Notes: generated from the sequence alone by a model not told the origin. A DNA stretch of 64,000 bases from Phytophthora sp. 'mugwort' (GCA_033558025.1 JAUCEF010000012.1:2108001-2172000); one strand, 5' to 3'; positions 48,257-58,429 are shown, numbered from the stretch's first letter. Translations and numbers: made by a program.

Positions 48257-48569
48257 TGTTGTCAAGGAGACGCCTCGAGCAGCTGCTGTATACCGGTAGG
48301 ATACCGGTATGACCTTCACTCAGTGGCACCTCAATCACTCCGGCGATTACGGGACGATGATTACGATGCACGTGGGTACAAGATTGTGGGTACAAGATGG
48401 GCATCGACGTGGCGCTCTGCGATTGGCTGAAGTAACTCAGTATCCAGTAGAGAATCCAGTAGAGTGTACCCAGTAGGTAGAACTGTAGGCTTAGAGGTAG
48501 CAAGGAGTTTGCGAACTAAGGACCTAAATCAATCACTTTGCATTTTGCCATCAAGTGACCAAGCCTTTT
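48257..48569 (+). repeat. 5' LTR of B-f3 (B2 type)
   Basis: A 313-bp LTR from TGTTG to CTTTT. It has GAAGTAACTC where B-f1 has GAAGTAGCTC, so the two B2 elements come from slightly different sources. Confidence 0.95.
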
Positions 48570-48573
48570 GGTT

Positions 48574-48831
48574 ATGAGCCCAAGCCCCGCCTTCTCTGAA
48601 GACCCCGACTACGCCTTCGCCATGGACGCCACGCCGCCTTCTGCCTTCCGCATCAACAAGTTCGACGGAGCTAACTTCCACACGTGGAAGTTCAAGATGC
48701 AGATGGTGCTCGAGGAGCGCGAACTGTGGGAAGTGACAAGTGGGGAAGTGAAGCTGGAGCACTGCCAGACTGCGGCGGATCAAGCGCTCTTTCGGAAGAA
48801 GTCGCGCAAGGCGCTGGCGATGATCTGTCTC
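48574..48831 (+). pseudogene. Family B2 Gag-Pol of B-f3, N-terminal part (split by B-r2)
   Basis: The first 86 codons of the B2 Gag domain, from the ATG in the primer site to GTCTC (48827-48831), the TSD of B-r2. The frame runs into antisense LTR and stops at 48885. The remaining 1290 codons resume 9.6 kb downstream at 58430. On its own this piece has no recognisable complete domain. Confidence 0.93.
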
Positions 48832-49185
48832 AAAAGGCTTGGTCACTTGATGGCAAAATGCAAAGTGATTGATTCAGGTCCTTAGTTCGCAAACTCCTTG
48901 CTACCTCTAAGCCTACAGTTCTACCTACTGGGTACACTCTACTGGATTCTCTACTGGATACTGAGTTACTTCAGCCAATCAGGGAGTGCCACGTAGAGCC
49001 CATCATGTACCCACAATCTTGTACCCACCCATGGCGTAATCGTCCGTGGCGTAAACACCGTCCCATAAACACCGTGACGTAATCTTCGTCTCGTAATCAC
49101 ATGATGAGTGCGATGCCACTGAGTGAAGGTCATACCGGTATCCTACCGGTATACAGCAGCTGGTCGAGACGTCTCCTTGACAACA
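48832..49185 (-). repeat. 3' LTR of B-r2 (B1 type)
   Basis: A 354-bp minus-strand LTR. The Gag-Pol stop codon (49143-49145) lies inside it. Confidence 0.95.
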
Positions 49186-52100
49186 CTCCCACTCGACTCG
49201 ACAGCCTTCAGCGCTTCGATGCCGAGTTTGCTCCGGAGCACACTGAACTGCGTTGCAGAGATTGGCTTCGTCATGATGTCCGCCAGCATGTCGGTTGTCG
49301 AAACATACTGCAGCACCACTTGACCGTCTTCCACCTTCTCGCGCACGAAATGGTAGCGAATGTCGATGTGCTTGGTGCGCTTGTGGAATTCGGGATTCTT
49401 GGCCAACGCGATGGAGCCTTGGTTGTCCTCGTAGATCTTGATTGCTTCATCGCTTGTCATCTCACCGAGCTCGCACAGGAACACCTTAAGCCACACCGCC
49501 TCTTGTGTCGCCTCCGATAGCGCCATGTACTCAGCTTCCGTCGAAGACAGCGCCACTGTCCGCTGCTTCTTGCTCCTCCAGCTGATGCATCCGCCATTCA
49601 TCATGAACGCGTAGCCACTTGTACTTCTTCTTGACTCGATGTCTCCAGCCCAGTCGGCATCTGAATAGCCTTGGGGTCCGTCGTCGCAGCTCGCTTGAAA
49701 CTCGATGCCGTGCGTCTTCGTGCCTTGAATGTACCTGAAGACCCTCTTAAGCGCCTGCCAGTGTGTCGGACATGGGTCTGCTGCAAACTGGCTGAGAACT
49801 CCCACTGCTGCTGCGAGGTCCGGGCGTGTGCCTACCATGAGATACATGAGGCATCCCACAGCGTTCCGGTATGGCACGTTTACCATGGTCTCGTCGTGCT
49901 TGCAGCCGCCCTCGCACATGGCCTTGGTCAGCTTGAGGCCCGGATCCTGTGGCGTCTTAACAGGGTTGCTCTTCTCCATGTTGAACTTTTCCAGAATGTT
50001 TTTCGCAAACTTGGTTTGCCGCATCGACACCTTCCCTGTCGTCATATCTTGATCGATTTCCATGCCGAGGAAGTACTTGAGGTGGCCCAGGTCCGTCATC
50101 TCGAAACGGTCACTGAGCGCCTTCTTCGTCGACTTGAGCAGCTTGTCGTTGTTACTTGCGAGGATCAGGTCGTCGACATATAGCGCCACGAAGATCATGT
50201 CTTGGTCGTCACGCTTGAAGTAGATGCAGTGGTCAGACTCGCACTTCTTGAACCCTAGCTTGAGCATGAGGTCGTCGATGGTCTTGTTCCACATCCGCGG
50301 CGACTGCTTCAAACCGTAAAGAGACCGCTTGAGCTGACAGACATAGTCCGGGTGCTTTTCATCGATGTAGCCGTCCGGCTGTGCCATGTAGATGTCTTCG
50401 TCTAACAAACCGTTCAGGAAAGCTGTCTTGACATCCATCTGGTGCACCATGAGATTGTACTTGGCCGCCAGACTGAGCAGGATCCTGATCGACGTGAACT
50501 TGGCCACTGGCGCGAAGGTCTCGTCGTAGTCGATGCCGTACTTCTGCGAAAATCCCTTGGCCACCAGTCGCGCCTTGAACCGTTCGATCTCTCCAGCCTG
50601 GTTCTCCTTCACACGGAACACCCATCGGTTGCCGATTGCCTTGCGTCCTTTTGGCAGCGGCACGAGGATCCACGTCTCGTTCTTGCGGAGCGACTCGACC
50701 TCCGAGTCACACGCCTCCTTCCACTTGACTGCGTCGCTGGATTCCATCGCCGACTTGAACGTGGTCGGCATTTCTCCCACTGAATTCACGACGTATGCAG
50801 CTTCGAAGTCTTGACTTTCTTGAGCCGCAGCCGACATCTCGTCCAGAGTCAGGTGTCGACTCTGCCGCTTGGCACTTGGAACTTCCACAGCTTCTTCCAG
50901 CGACTGCGTCCGCGGGTGTCGCTTGCTGCCTGGTTCAAAACCTTCGTCCCGCGCTGCTTCTTCGTCTTCTTCTTCTTTGTCGTCTTCATCCGACTGCAAC
51001 GAATCTTGATCCGTCGTCTCTTCATCTTGAATGACCACCACCTCCCTCTGATGGTAGTCACGTCTCCCACTGTCGAAGACGTCTTCCATAAACTGCGCGT
51101 CGCGGCTCACCAGCACGCGACCGCTCTTGGTCTCTTCGAAACGGTACGCTTTCTCATGCTCCGAGTATCCCAGGAACCGACAGCGCACCGACCGAGCGTC
51201 AAACTTGGTGCGCTTCTCCTTCGGCACGTGCACGTACGCGTGGCAACCGAACACCTTGAGGTTCGCCAGCAGCGGTTTCTTGCCTGTCCAAACTTGGTGC
51301 GGCGACTTGTCGTGGTTGATGGCACGCGTCGGACACCGATTACGGAGGAATGTAGCTGTCACGACAGCTTCACCCCAATACGTCTTGGGCAATCCAGCAT
51401 GTTCCAGCATGCAACGCGCACACTCCACCAACGTCCGGTTCATGCGCTCGGCGACTCCGTTCAGCTGAGGCGTGTATGGCGGCGTGAACTTCTGCATGAT
51501 ACCACGGTCCGCACAGAACTTGGCCATCTCACCCGAAGTGTACTCGCCGCCGTTGTCGCTCCGCAGCATTTTCACGCGCTTGCCAGTCTGGGTCTCAGCT
51601 AACGCGACGTATTGCGCGAACTTGTCGGCCACCTCGGACTTGTTGCGCAGCAAGTACACCGCACAGAAGTGCGACTTGTCATCGATAAACGTGACAAAAT
51701 AGCGCTTGCCTCCAAAGGTCGGCGTCTGCATGGGACCGCATACATCACTGTGTACGACTTCTAGCACTTGCTTGGCACGGTTTGGCGACGTCTTCATGTA
51801 GCTTACTCGCGTTTGCTTGCCGAGTGAGCATCCGTCGCACAGCTCCCACTGCTTCACCGACGCCATGTCGATACCAACACCGTAGCCCTTCTTGACGATG
51901 GCGTCTAGACCGCCATGGCCGATGTGACCAAGTCGAAGGTGCCAGAGGTACGACGTGGTGTCCCCTTGGCGATCCTTCGAACTTGCCGCATTGGCCTCGT
52001 CAGGCATCATCGGAGTCATGCACAGCTTGAACAGTCCTTTGCCCTCACGAGCGCCGAGCTTCCACTTGAGACTCTTCGTTTCAGCGAAGCACCCGTCGCT

Positions 52101-53267
52101 CTCGAAGATAACTGGCCCGACGTCCTTAGTGAACCGACCAACCGAAAACAGGTTGCGCGACAGCTTCGGAATGTGCCACACGTTCGTGAGTACACCCTTC
52201 TTCATGCCGCGCGGGGTCTTCATCGACATCACAATGTCGCCGGTCCCCACAGCCTGAACCACACCGTCGTCCGCGAGATGCACGTCCACCGGAGAGATCT
52301 TCTTGTAGTTCTTCATGTACTCCTTCGAGTACGTCATGTGCTGCGTCGCACCCGAGTCGACCAGCCACACTCCATTCGACTTGGAGGCACCCGTGTTACC
52401 ACCAACCGAGAAGAGGAAGTCGCCAGAGTCGTCTTCACTCTGCGCGACATTCGCTCGTTGCGGCCTCTGCCGCTCCGCGTTCTCGCGGATTCGCACCGGA
52501 CACTTGGCGATCCAATGTCCGTGCTCGCCACAGTAGTGACAGGCACTAGTCTTCTGCGCCTGCCGACCCTTGCGCTTATTGTCGCTTGTCATGAACGCTT
52601 GACCTTGACCGTGCGCGGTGCCGTCCGTACCGCCACCTTGTTCCTTGCGCTTCATGTCCTCATGAAGCAGCCGAGACGTCACAAGTTCCCACGACAGTGA
52701 GTCGGCTCTCGACTCCAACGCCGTGATCAGGAACTGGTACGACTCGCTCAGACTTCCCAAAAGCGTGATCACCAAGTCGTCCTCGCTGACCGGAGCGCCC
52801 ACTGCGTCGAGCTGCTCCGCCAGCGTCTTGATCTTGTTGATGTGCTCCAGCACATCATCACCTTCGTCCATCATCGTCGTGAAGAAACGCCGACGAAGAA
52901 AGAGCTTGTTGGCCAAACTCTTCTTCTCGAAGTGTCCTTCCAGTCTTGACCATGCATCATGCGCGCCACTCGCCGAGCGAACCAGCGGCAGCTGCGAATC
53001 CTCCATCGCGAGACAGATCATCGCCAGCGCCTTGCGCGACTTCTTCCGAAAGAGCGCTTGATCCGCCGCAGTCTGGCAGTGCTCCAGCTTCACTTCCCCA
53101 CTTGTCACTTCCCACAGTTCGCGCTCCTCGAGCACCATCTGCATCTTGAACTTCCACGTGTGGAAGTTAGTTCCGTCGAACTTGTTAATGCGGGCGGTAG
53201 TCGACGTGGCGTCCATGGCGAAGGCGTAGTCGGGGTCTTGGTCAGGGAAGACGGGGCTTGGGCTCAT
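49143..53267 (-). CDS. Family B1 Copia Gag-Pol polyprotein (B-r2, intact ORF)
   Basis: 1374 residues, fully open. Against B-f4 it has changes after the YVDD motif (Q1062H, V1075M, D1090N by alignment), none catalytic, and the same RNase H motifs. Its protein is complete, but expression from its own promoter is doubtful. B-f4 sits in its 5' LTR between the U3 repeats (right of 58165) and the core promoter, which stays next to the gene at 53272-53365. Confidence 0.95.
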   Translation of the reverse strand: MSPSPVFPDQDPDYAFAMDATSTTARINKFDGTNFHTWKFKMQMVLEERELWEVTSGEVKLEHCQTAADQALFRKKSRKALAMICLAMEDSQLPLVRSASGAHDAWSRLEGHFEKKSLANKLFLRRRFFTTMMDEGDDVLEHINKIKTLAEQLDAVGAPVSEDDLVITLLGSLSESYQFLITALESRADSLSWELVTSRLLHEDMKRKEQGGGTDGTAHGQGQAFMTSDNKRKGRQAQKTSACHYCGEHGHWIAKCPVRIRENAERQRPQRANVAQSEDDSGDFLFSVGGNTGASKSNGVWLVDSGATQHMTYSKEYMKNYKKISPVDVHLADDGVVQAVGTGDIVMSMKTPRGMKKGVLTNVWHIPKLSRNLFSVGRFTKDVGPVIFESDGCFAETKSLKWKLGAREGKGLFKLCMTPMMPDEANAASSKDRQGDTTSYLWHLRLGHIGHGGLDAIVKKGYGVGIDMASVKQWELCDGCSLGKQTRVSYMKTSPNRAKQVLEVVHSDVCGPMQTPTFGGKRYFVTFIDDKSHFCAVYLLRNKSEVADKFAQYVALAETQTGKRVKMLRSDNGGEYTSGEMAKFCADRGIMQKFTPPYTPQLNGVAERMNRTLVECARCMLEHAGLPKTYWGEAVVTATFLRNRCPTRAINHDKSPHQVWTGKKPLLANLKVFGCHAYVHVPKEKRTKFDARSVRCRFLGYSEHEKAYRFEETKSGRVLVSRDAQFMEDVFDSGRRDYHQREVVVIQDEETTDQDSLQSDEDDKEEEDEEAARDEGFEPGSKRHPRTQSLEEAVEVPSAKRQSRHLTLDEMSAAAQESQDFEAAYVVNSVGEMPTTFKSAMESSDAVKWKEACDSEVESLRKNETWILVPLPKGRKAIGNRWVFRVKENQAGEIERFKARLVAKGFSQKYGIDYDETFAPVAKFTSIRILLSLAAKYNLMVHQMDVKTAFLNGLLDEDIYMAQPDGYIDEKHPDYVCQLKRSLYGLKQSPRMWNKTIDDLMLKLGFKKCESDHCIYFKRDDQDMIFVALYVDDLILASNNDKLLKSTKKALSDRFEMTDLGHLKYFLGMEIDQDMTTGKVSMRQTKFAKNILEKFNMEKSNPVKTPQDPGLKLTKAMCEGGCKHDETMVNVPYRNAVGCLMYLMVGTRPDLAAAVGVLSQFAADPCPTHWQALKRVFRYIQGTKTHGIEFQASCDDGPQGYSDADWAGDIESRRSTSGYAFMMNGGCISWRSKKQRTVALSSTEAEYMALSEATQEAVWLKVFLCELGEMTSDEAIKIYEDNQGSIALAKNPEFHKRTKHIDIRYHFVREKVEDGQVVLQYVSTTDMLADIMTKPISATQFSVLRSKLGIEALKAVESSGSVVKETSRPAAVYR

Positions 53268-53271
53268 AACC

Positions 53272-53365
53272 AAAAGGCTTGGTCACTTGATGGCAAAATG
53301 CAAAGTGATTGATTCAGGTCCTTAGTTCGCAAACTCCTTGCTACCTCTAAGCCTACAGTTCTACC
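53272..53365 (-). repeat. 5' LTR of B-r2, promoter-proximal part (split by B-f4)
   Basis: The 94 bp nearest the ORF, including the Inr/FPR core promoter. CTACC (53361-53365) is the B-f4 TSD. The other 260 bp are at 58165-58424. Confidence 0.94.
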
Positions 53366-53719
53366 TGTTGTCAAGGAGACGTCTCGACCAGCTGCTGTAT
53401 ACCGGTAGGATACCGGTATGACCTTCACTCAGTGGCATCGCAATCATCCTGTGATTACGAGACGAAGATTACGTCACGGTGTTTATGGGACGGTGTTTAC
53501 GCCACGGACGATTACGCCATGGGTGGGTACAAGATTGTGGGTACATGATGGGCTCTACGTGGCACTCCCTGATTGGCTGAAGTAACTCAGTATCCAGTAG
53601 AGAATCCAGTAGAGTGTACCCAGTAGGTAGAACTGTAGGCTTAGAGGTAGCAAGGAGTTTGCGAACTAAGGACCTAAATCAATCACTTTGCATTTTGCCA
53701 TCAAGTGACCAAGCCTTTT
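53366..53719 (+). repeat. 5' LTR of B-f4 (B1 type)
   Basis: The reference B1 LTR. Relative to B2, its U3 has about 41 extra bp containing two ACGGTGTTTA repeats (53476-53485, 53490-53499), 14 bp apart. The 3' half, from the ATCCAGTAG repeats onward, is near identical to B2. Confidence 0.95.
53683..53696 (+). promoter_or_regulatory. Oomycete Inr plus FPR core promoter in the B-f4 5' LTR
   Basis: TCACTTT-G-CATTTT, a full match to the combined oomycete initiator and flanking element, 36 bp before the LTR end. Confidence 0.7.
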
Positions 53720-53735
53720 GGTTATGAGCCCAAGC
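53720..53735 (+). other. Primer binding site of B-f4, overlapping the start codon
   Basis: The 16 bases GGTTATGAGCCCAAGC begin immediately after the LTR and contain the ATG at 53724. Identical to the family A site. Confidence 0.8.
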
Positions 53736-56700
53736 CCCGTCTTCCCTGACCAAGACCCCGACTACGCCTTCGCCATGGACGCCACGTCGACTACCGCCCG
53801 CATTAACAAGTTCGACGGAACTAACTTCCACACGTGGAAGTTCAAGATGCAGATGGTGCTCGAGGAGCGCGAACTGTGGGAAGTGACAAGTGGGGAAGTG
53901 AAGCTGGAGCACTGCCAGACTGCGGCGGATCAAGCGCTCTTTCGGAAGAAGTCGCGCAAGGCGCTGGCGATGATCTGTCTCGCGATGGAGGATTCGCAGC
54001 TGCCGCTGGTTCGCTCGGCGAGTGGCGCGCATGATGCATGGTCAAGACTGGAAGGACACTTCGAGAAGAAGAGTTTGGCCAACAAGCTCTTTCTTCGTCG
54101 GCGTTTCTTCACGACGATGATGGACGAAGGTGATGATGTGCTGGAGCACATCAACAAGATCAAGACGCTGGCGGAGCAGCTCGACGCAGTGGGCGCTCCG
54201 GTCAGCGAGGACGACTTGGTGATCACGCTTTTGGGAAGTCTGAGCGAGTCGTACCAGTTCCTGATCACGGCGTTGGAGTCGAGAGCCGACTCACTGTCGT
54301 GGGAACTCGTGACGTCTCGGCTGCTTCATGAGGACATGAAGCGCAAGGAACAAGGTGGCGGTACGGACGGCACCGCGCACGGTCAAGGTCAAGCGTTCAT
54401 GACAAGCGACAACAAGCGCAAGGGTCGGCAGGCGCAGAAGACTAGTGCCTGTCACTACTGTGGCGAGCACGGACATTGGATCGCCAAGTGTCCGGTGCGA
54501 ATCCGCGAGAACGCGGAGCGGCAGAGGCCGCAACGAGCGAATGTCGCGCAGAGTGAAGACGACTCTGGCGACTTCCTCTTCTCGGTTGGTGGTAACACGG
54601 GTGCCTCCAAGTCGAATGGAGTGTGGCTGGTCGACTCGGGTGCGACGCAGCACATGACGTACTCGAAGGAGTACATGAAGAACTACAAGAAGATCTCTCC
54701 GGTGGACGTGCATCTCGCGGACGACGGTGTGGTTCAGGCTGTGGGGACCGGCGACATTGTGATGTCGATGAAGACCCCGCGCGGCATGAAGAAGGGTGTA
54801 CTCACGAACGTGTGGCACATTCCGAAGCTGTCGCGCAACCTGTTTTCGGTTGGTCGGTTCACTAAGGACGTCGGGCCAGTTATCTTCGAGAGCGACGGGT
54901 GCTTCGCTGAAACGAAGAGTCTCAAGTGGAAGCTCGGCGCTCGTGAGGGCAAAGGACTGTTCAAGCTGTGCATGACTCCGATGATGCCTGACGAGGCCAA
55001 TGCGGCAAGTTCGAAGGATCGCCAAGGGGACACCACGTCGTACCTCTGGCACCTTCGACTTGGTCACATCGGCCATGGCGGTCTAGACGCCATCGTCAAG
55101 AAGGGCTACGGTGTTGGTATCGACATGGCGTCGGTGAAGCAGTGGGAGCTGTGCGACGGATGCTCACTCGGCAAGCAAACGCGAGTAAGCTACATGAAGA
55201 CGTCGCCAAACCGTGCCAAGCAAGTGCTAGAAGTCGTACACAGTGATGTATGCGGTCCCATGCAGACGCCGACCTTTGGAGGCAAGCGCTATTTTGTCAC
55301 GTTTATCGATGACAAGTCGCACTTCTGTGCGGTGTACTTGCTGCGCAACAAGTCCGAGGTGGCCGACAAGTTCGCGCAATACGTCGCGTTAGCTGAGACC
55401 CAGACTGGCAAGCGCGTGAAAATGCTGCGGAGCGACAACGGCGGCGAGTACACTTCGGGTGAGATGGCCAAGTTCTGTGCGGACCGTGGTATCATGCAGA
55501 AGTTCACGCCGCCATACACGCCTCAGCTGAACGGAGTCGCCGAGCGCATGAACCGGACGTTGGTGGAGTGTGCGCGTTGCATGCTGGAACATGCTGGATT
55601 GCCCAAGACGTATTGGGGTGAAGCTGTCGTGACAGCTACGTTCCTCCGTAATCGGTGTCCGACGCGTGCCATCAACCACGACAAGTCGCCGCACCAGGTT
55701 TGGACAGGCAAGAAACCGCTGCTAGCGAACCTCAAGGTGTTCGGTTGCCACGCGTACGTGCACGTGCCGAAGGAGAAGCGCACCAAGTTTGACGCTCGGT
55801 CGGTGCGCTGTCGGTTCCTGGGATACTCGGAGCATGAGAAAGCGTACCGTTTCGAAGAGACCAAGAGCGGTCGCGTGCTGGTGAGCCGCGACGCGCAGTT
55901 TATGGAAGACGTCTTCGACAGTGGGAGACGTGACTACCATCAGAGGGAGGTGGTGGTCATTCAAGATGAAGAGACGACGGATCAAGATTCGTTGCAGTCG
56001 GATGAAGACGACAAAGAAGAAGAAGACGAAGAAGCAGCGCGGGACGAAGGTTTTGAACCAGGCAGCAAGCGACACCCGCGGACGCAGTCGCTGGAAGAAG
56101 CTGTGGAAGTTCCAAGTGCCAAGCGGCAGAGTCGACACCTGACTCTGGACGAGATGTCGGCTGCGGCTCAAGAAAGTCAAGACTTCGAAGCTGCATACGT
56201 CGTGAATTCAGTGGGAGAAATGCCGACCACGTTCAAGTCGGCGATGGAATCCAGCGACGCAGTCAAGTGGAAGGAGGCGTGTGACTCGGAGGTCGAGTCG
56301 CTCCGCAAGAACGAGACGTGGATCCTCGTGCCGCTGCCAAAAGGACGCAAGGCAATCGGCAACCGATGGGTGTTCCGTGTGAAGGAGAACCAGGCTGGAG
56401 AGATCGAACGGTTCAAGGCGCGCCTGGTGGCCAAGGGATTTTCGCAGAAGTACGGCATCGACTACGACGAGACTTTCGCGCCAGTGGCCAAGTTCACGTC
56501 GATCAGGATCCTGCTCAGTCTGGCGGCCAAGTACAATCTCATGGTGCACCAGATGGATGTCAAGACAGCTTTCCTGAACGGTTTGTTAGACGAAGACATC
56601 TACATGGCACAGCCGGACGGCTACATCGATGAAAAGCACCCGGACTATGTCTGTCAGCTCAAGCGGTCTCTTTACGGTTTGAAGCAGTCGCCGCGGATGT

Positions 56701-57848
56701 GGAACAAGACCATCGACGACCTCATGCTCAAGCTAGGGTTCAAGAAGTGCGAGTCTGACCACTGCATCTACTTCAAGCGTGACGACCAAGACATGATCTT
56801 CGTGGCGCTATATGTCGACGACCTGATCCTCGCAAGTAACAACGACAAGCTGCTCAAGTCGACGAAGAAGGCGCTCAGTGACCGTTTCGAGATGACGGAC
56901 TTGGGCCAGCTCAAGTACTTCCTCGGCATGGAAATCGATCAAGATGTGACGACAGGGAAGGTGTCGATGCGGCAAACCAAGTTTGCGAAAGACATTCTGG
57001 AGAAGTTCAACATGGAGAAGAGCAACCCTGTTAAGACGCCACAGGATCCGGGCCTCAAGCTGACCAAGGCCATGTGCGAGGGCGGCTGCAAGCACGACGA
57101 GACCATGGTAAACGTGCCATACCGGAACGCTGTGGGATGCCTCATGTATCTCATGGTAGGCACACGCCCGGACCTCGCAGCAGCAGTGGGAGTTCTCAGC
57201 CAGTTTGCAGCAGACCCATGCCCGACACACTGGCAGGCGCTCAAGAGGGTCTTCAGGTACATTCAAGGCACGAAGACGCACGGCATCGAGTTTCAAGCGA
57301 GCTGCGACGACGGACCCCAAGGCTATTCAGATGCCGACTGGGCTGGAGACATCGAGTCAAGAAGAAGTACAAGTGGCTACGCGTTCATGATGAATGGCGG
57401 ATGCATCAGCTGGAGGAGCAAGAAGCAGCGGACAGTGGCGCTGTCTTCGACGGAAGCTGAGTACATGGCGCTATCGGAGGCGACACAAGAGGCGGTGTGG
57501 CTTAAGGTGTTCCTGTGCGAGCTCGGCGAGATGACAAGCGATGAAGCAATCAAGATCTACGAGGACAACCAAGGCTCCATCGCGTTGGCCAAGAATCCCG
57601 AATTCCACAAGCGCACCAAGCACATCGACATTCGCTACCATTTCGTGCGCGAGAAGGTGGAAGACGGTCAAGTGGTGCTGCAGTATGTTTCGACAACCGA
57701 CATGCTGGCGGACATCATGACGAAGCCAATCTCTGCGACGCAGTTCAGTGTGCTCCGGAGCAAACTCGGCATCGAAGCGCTGAAGGCTGTCGAGTCGAGT
57801 GGGAGTGTTGTCAAGGAGACGTCTCGACCAGCTGCTGTATACCGGTAG
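53724..57848 (+). CDS. Family B1 Copia Gag-Pol polyprotein (B-f4, intact)
   Basis: A 1374-residue polyprotein, distantly related to that of family A but of the same Ty1/copia plan. Gag covers about 1-260 with the CCHC knuckle C243, C246, H251, C256. Protease D304-S-G is followed by the HHCC finger (H443, H448, C477, C480) and integrase D508, D571, E607 (62 and 35 residues between). An acidic linker (about 740-820) is the most variable part between B1 and B2. Reverse transcriptase has D945 and YVDD at 1030-1033; RNase H has D1203/D1205, E1244/E1246, D1281. Residues 1362-1374 and the TAG are encoded by the 3' LTR, so U3 sequence is also coding. The next in-frame ATG is M18. Confidence 0.96.
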   Translation: MSPSPVFPDQDPDYAFAMDATSTTARINKFDGTNFHTWKFKMQMVLEERELWEVTSGEVKLEHCQTAADQALFRKKSRKALAMICLAMEDSQLPLVRSASGAHDAWSRLEGHFEKKSLANKLFLRRRFFTTMMDEGDDVLEHINKIKTLAEQLDAVGAPVSEDDLVITLLGSLSESYQFLITALESRADSLSWELVTSRLLHEDMKRKEQGGGTDGTAHGQGQAFMTSDNKRKGRQAQKTSACHYCGEHGHWIAKCPVRIRENAERQRPQRANVAQSEDDSGDFLFSVGGNTGASKSNGVWLVDSGATQHMTYSKEYMKNYKKISPVDVHLADDGVVQAVGTGDIVMSMKTPRGMKKGVLTNVWHIPKLSRNLFSVGRFTKDVGPVIFESDGCFAETKSLKWKLGAREGKGLFKLCMTPMMPDEANAASSKDRQGDTTSYLWHLRLGHIGHGGLDAIVKKGYGVGIDMASVKQWELCDGCSLGKQTRVSYMKTSPNRAKQVLEVVHSDVCGPMQTPTFGGKRYFVTFIDDKSHFCAVYLLRNKSEVADKFAQYVALAETQTGKRVKMLRSDNGGEYTSGEMAKFCADRGIMQKFTPPYTPQLNGVAERMNRTLVECARCMLEHAGLPKTYWGEAVVTATFLRNRCPTRAINHDKSPHQVWTGKKPLLANLKVFGCHAYVHVPKEKRTKFDARSVRCRFLGYSEHEKAYRFEETKSGRVLVSRDAQFMEDVFDSGRRDYHQREVVVIQDEETTDQDSLQSDEDDKEEEDEEAARDEGFEPGSKRHPRTQSLEEAVEVPSAKRQSRHLTLDEMSAAAQESQDFEAAYVVNSVGEMPTTFKSAMESSDAVKWKEACDSEVESLRKNETWILVPLPKGRKAIGNRWVFRVKENQAGEIERFKARLVAKGFSQKYGIDYDETFAPVAKFTSIRILLSLAAKYNLMVHQMDVKTAFLNGLLDEDIYMAQPDGYIDEKHPDYVCQLKRSLYGLKQSPRMWNKTIDDLMLKLGFKKCESDHCIYFKRDDQDMIFVALYVDDLILASNNDKLLKSTKKALSDRFEMTDLGQLKYFLGMEIDQDVTTGKVSMRQTKFAKDILEKFNMEKSNPVKTPQDPGLKLTKAMCEGGCKHDETMVNVPYRNAVGCLMYLMVGTRPDLAAAVGVLSQFAADPCPTHWQALKRVFRYIQGTKTHGIEFQASCDDGPQGYSDADWAGDIESRRSTSGYAFMMNGGCISWRSKKQRTVALSSTEAEYMALSEATQEAVWLKVFLCELGEMTSDEAIKIYEDNQGSIALAKNPEFHKRTKHIDIRYHFVREKVEDGQVVLQYVSTTDMLADIMTKPISATQFSVLRSKLGIEALKAVESSGSVVKETSRPAAVYR
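57797..57805 (+). other. Polypurine tract of B-f4
   Basis: GAGTGGGAG directly precedes the 3' LTR and lies inside the coding sequence. It contains one pyrimidine, shared by all B copies. Confidence 0.65.
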
Positions 57849-58159
57849 GATACCGGTATGACCTTCACTCAGTGGCATCGCACTCATCCTGTGATTACGA
57901 GACGAAGATTACGTCACGGTGTTTATGGGACGGTGTTTACGCCACGGACGATTACGCCATGGGTGGGTACAAGATTGTGGGTACATGATGGGCTCTACGT
58001 GGCACTCCCTGATTGGCTGAAGTAACTCAGTATCCAGTAGAGAATCCAGTAGAGTGTACCCAGTAGGTAGAACTGTAGGCTTAGAGGTAGCAAGGAGTTT
58101 GCGAACTAAGGACCTAAATCAATCACTTTGCATTTTGCCATCAAGTGACCAAGCCTTTT
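57806..58159 (+). repeat. 3' LTR of B-f4 (B1 type)
   Basis: A 354-bp LTR ending CTTTT, followed by TSD CTACC. The first 43 bases are coding. Confidence 0.95.
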
Positions 58160-58164
58160 CTACC

Positions 58165-58424
58165 TACTGGGTACACTCTACTGGATTCTCTACTGGATAC
58201 TGAGTTACTTCAGCCAATCAGGGAGTGCCACGTAGAGCCCATCATGTACCCACAATCTTGTACCCACCCATGGCGTAATCGTCCGTGGCGTAAACACCGT
58301 CCCATAAACACCGTGACGTAATCTTCGTCTCGTAATCACATGATGAGTGCGATGCCACTGAGTGAAGGTCATACCGGTATCCTACCGGTATACAGCAGCT
58401 GGTCGAGACGTCTCCTTGACAACA
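58165..58424 (-). repeat. 5' LTR of B-r2, distal U3 part
   Basis: The outer 260 bp of the split LTR, with the ATCCAGTAG repeats and the TACCGGTA palindromes, ending at the GTCTC TSD (58425-58429). Confidence 0.94.
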
Positions 58425-58429
58425 GTCTC

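Larger units (their letters stand above)
53366..58159 (+). mobile_element. B-f4, intact family B1 Copia element, innermost of the nest
   Basis: A 4794-bp element with TSD CTACC at 53361-53365 and 58160-58164, complete 354-bp LTRs and an intact ORF. It is uninterrupted, so it is the last arrival in this nest. The LTRs differ at one noticed base (53443 A, 57883 C). Confidence 0.96.
48832..58424 (-). mobile_element. B-r2, family B1 element inserted in B-f3, its 5' LTR split by B-f4
   Basis: TSD GTCTC at 48827-48831 and 58425-58429. Removing B-f4 and one CTACC leaves exactly 4794 bp, the B1 length. The ORF is intact and the LTRs look identical by eye. It lies opposite in orientation to its host B-f3 and to its guest B-f4. 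Confidence 0.95.

Noticed and set aside
58340..58429. ATG at 58340 extending the B-f3 frame upstream
   Set aside because: It lies in antisense B-r2 LTR; the in-frame join is accidental and the true Gag start is at 48574.
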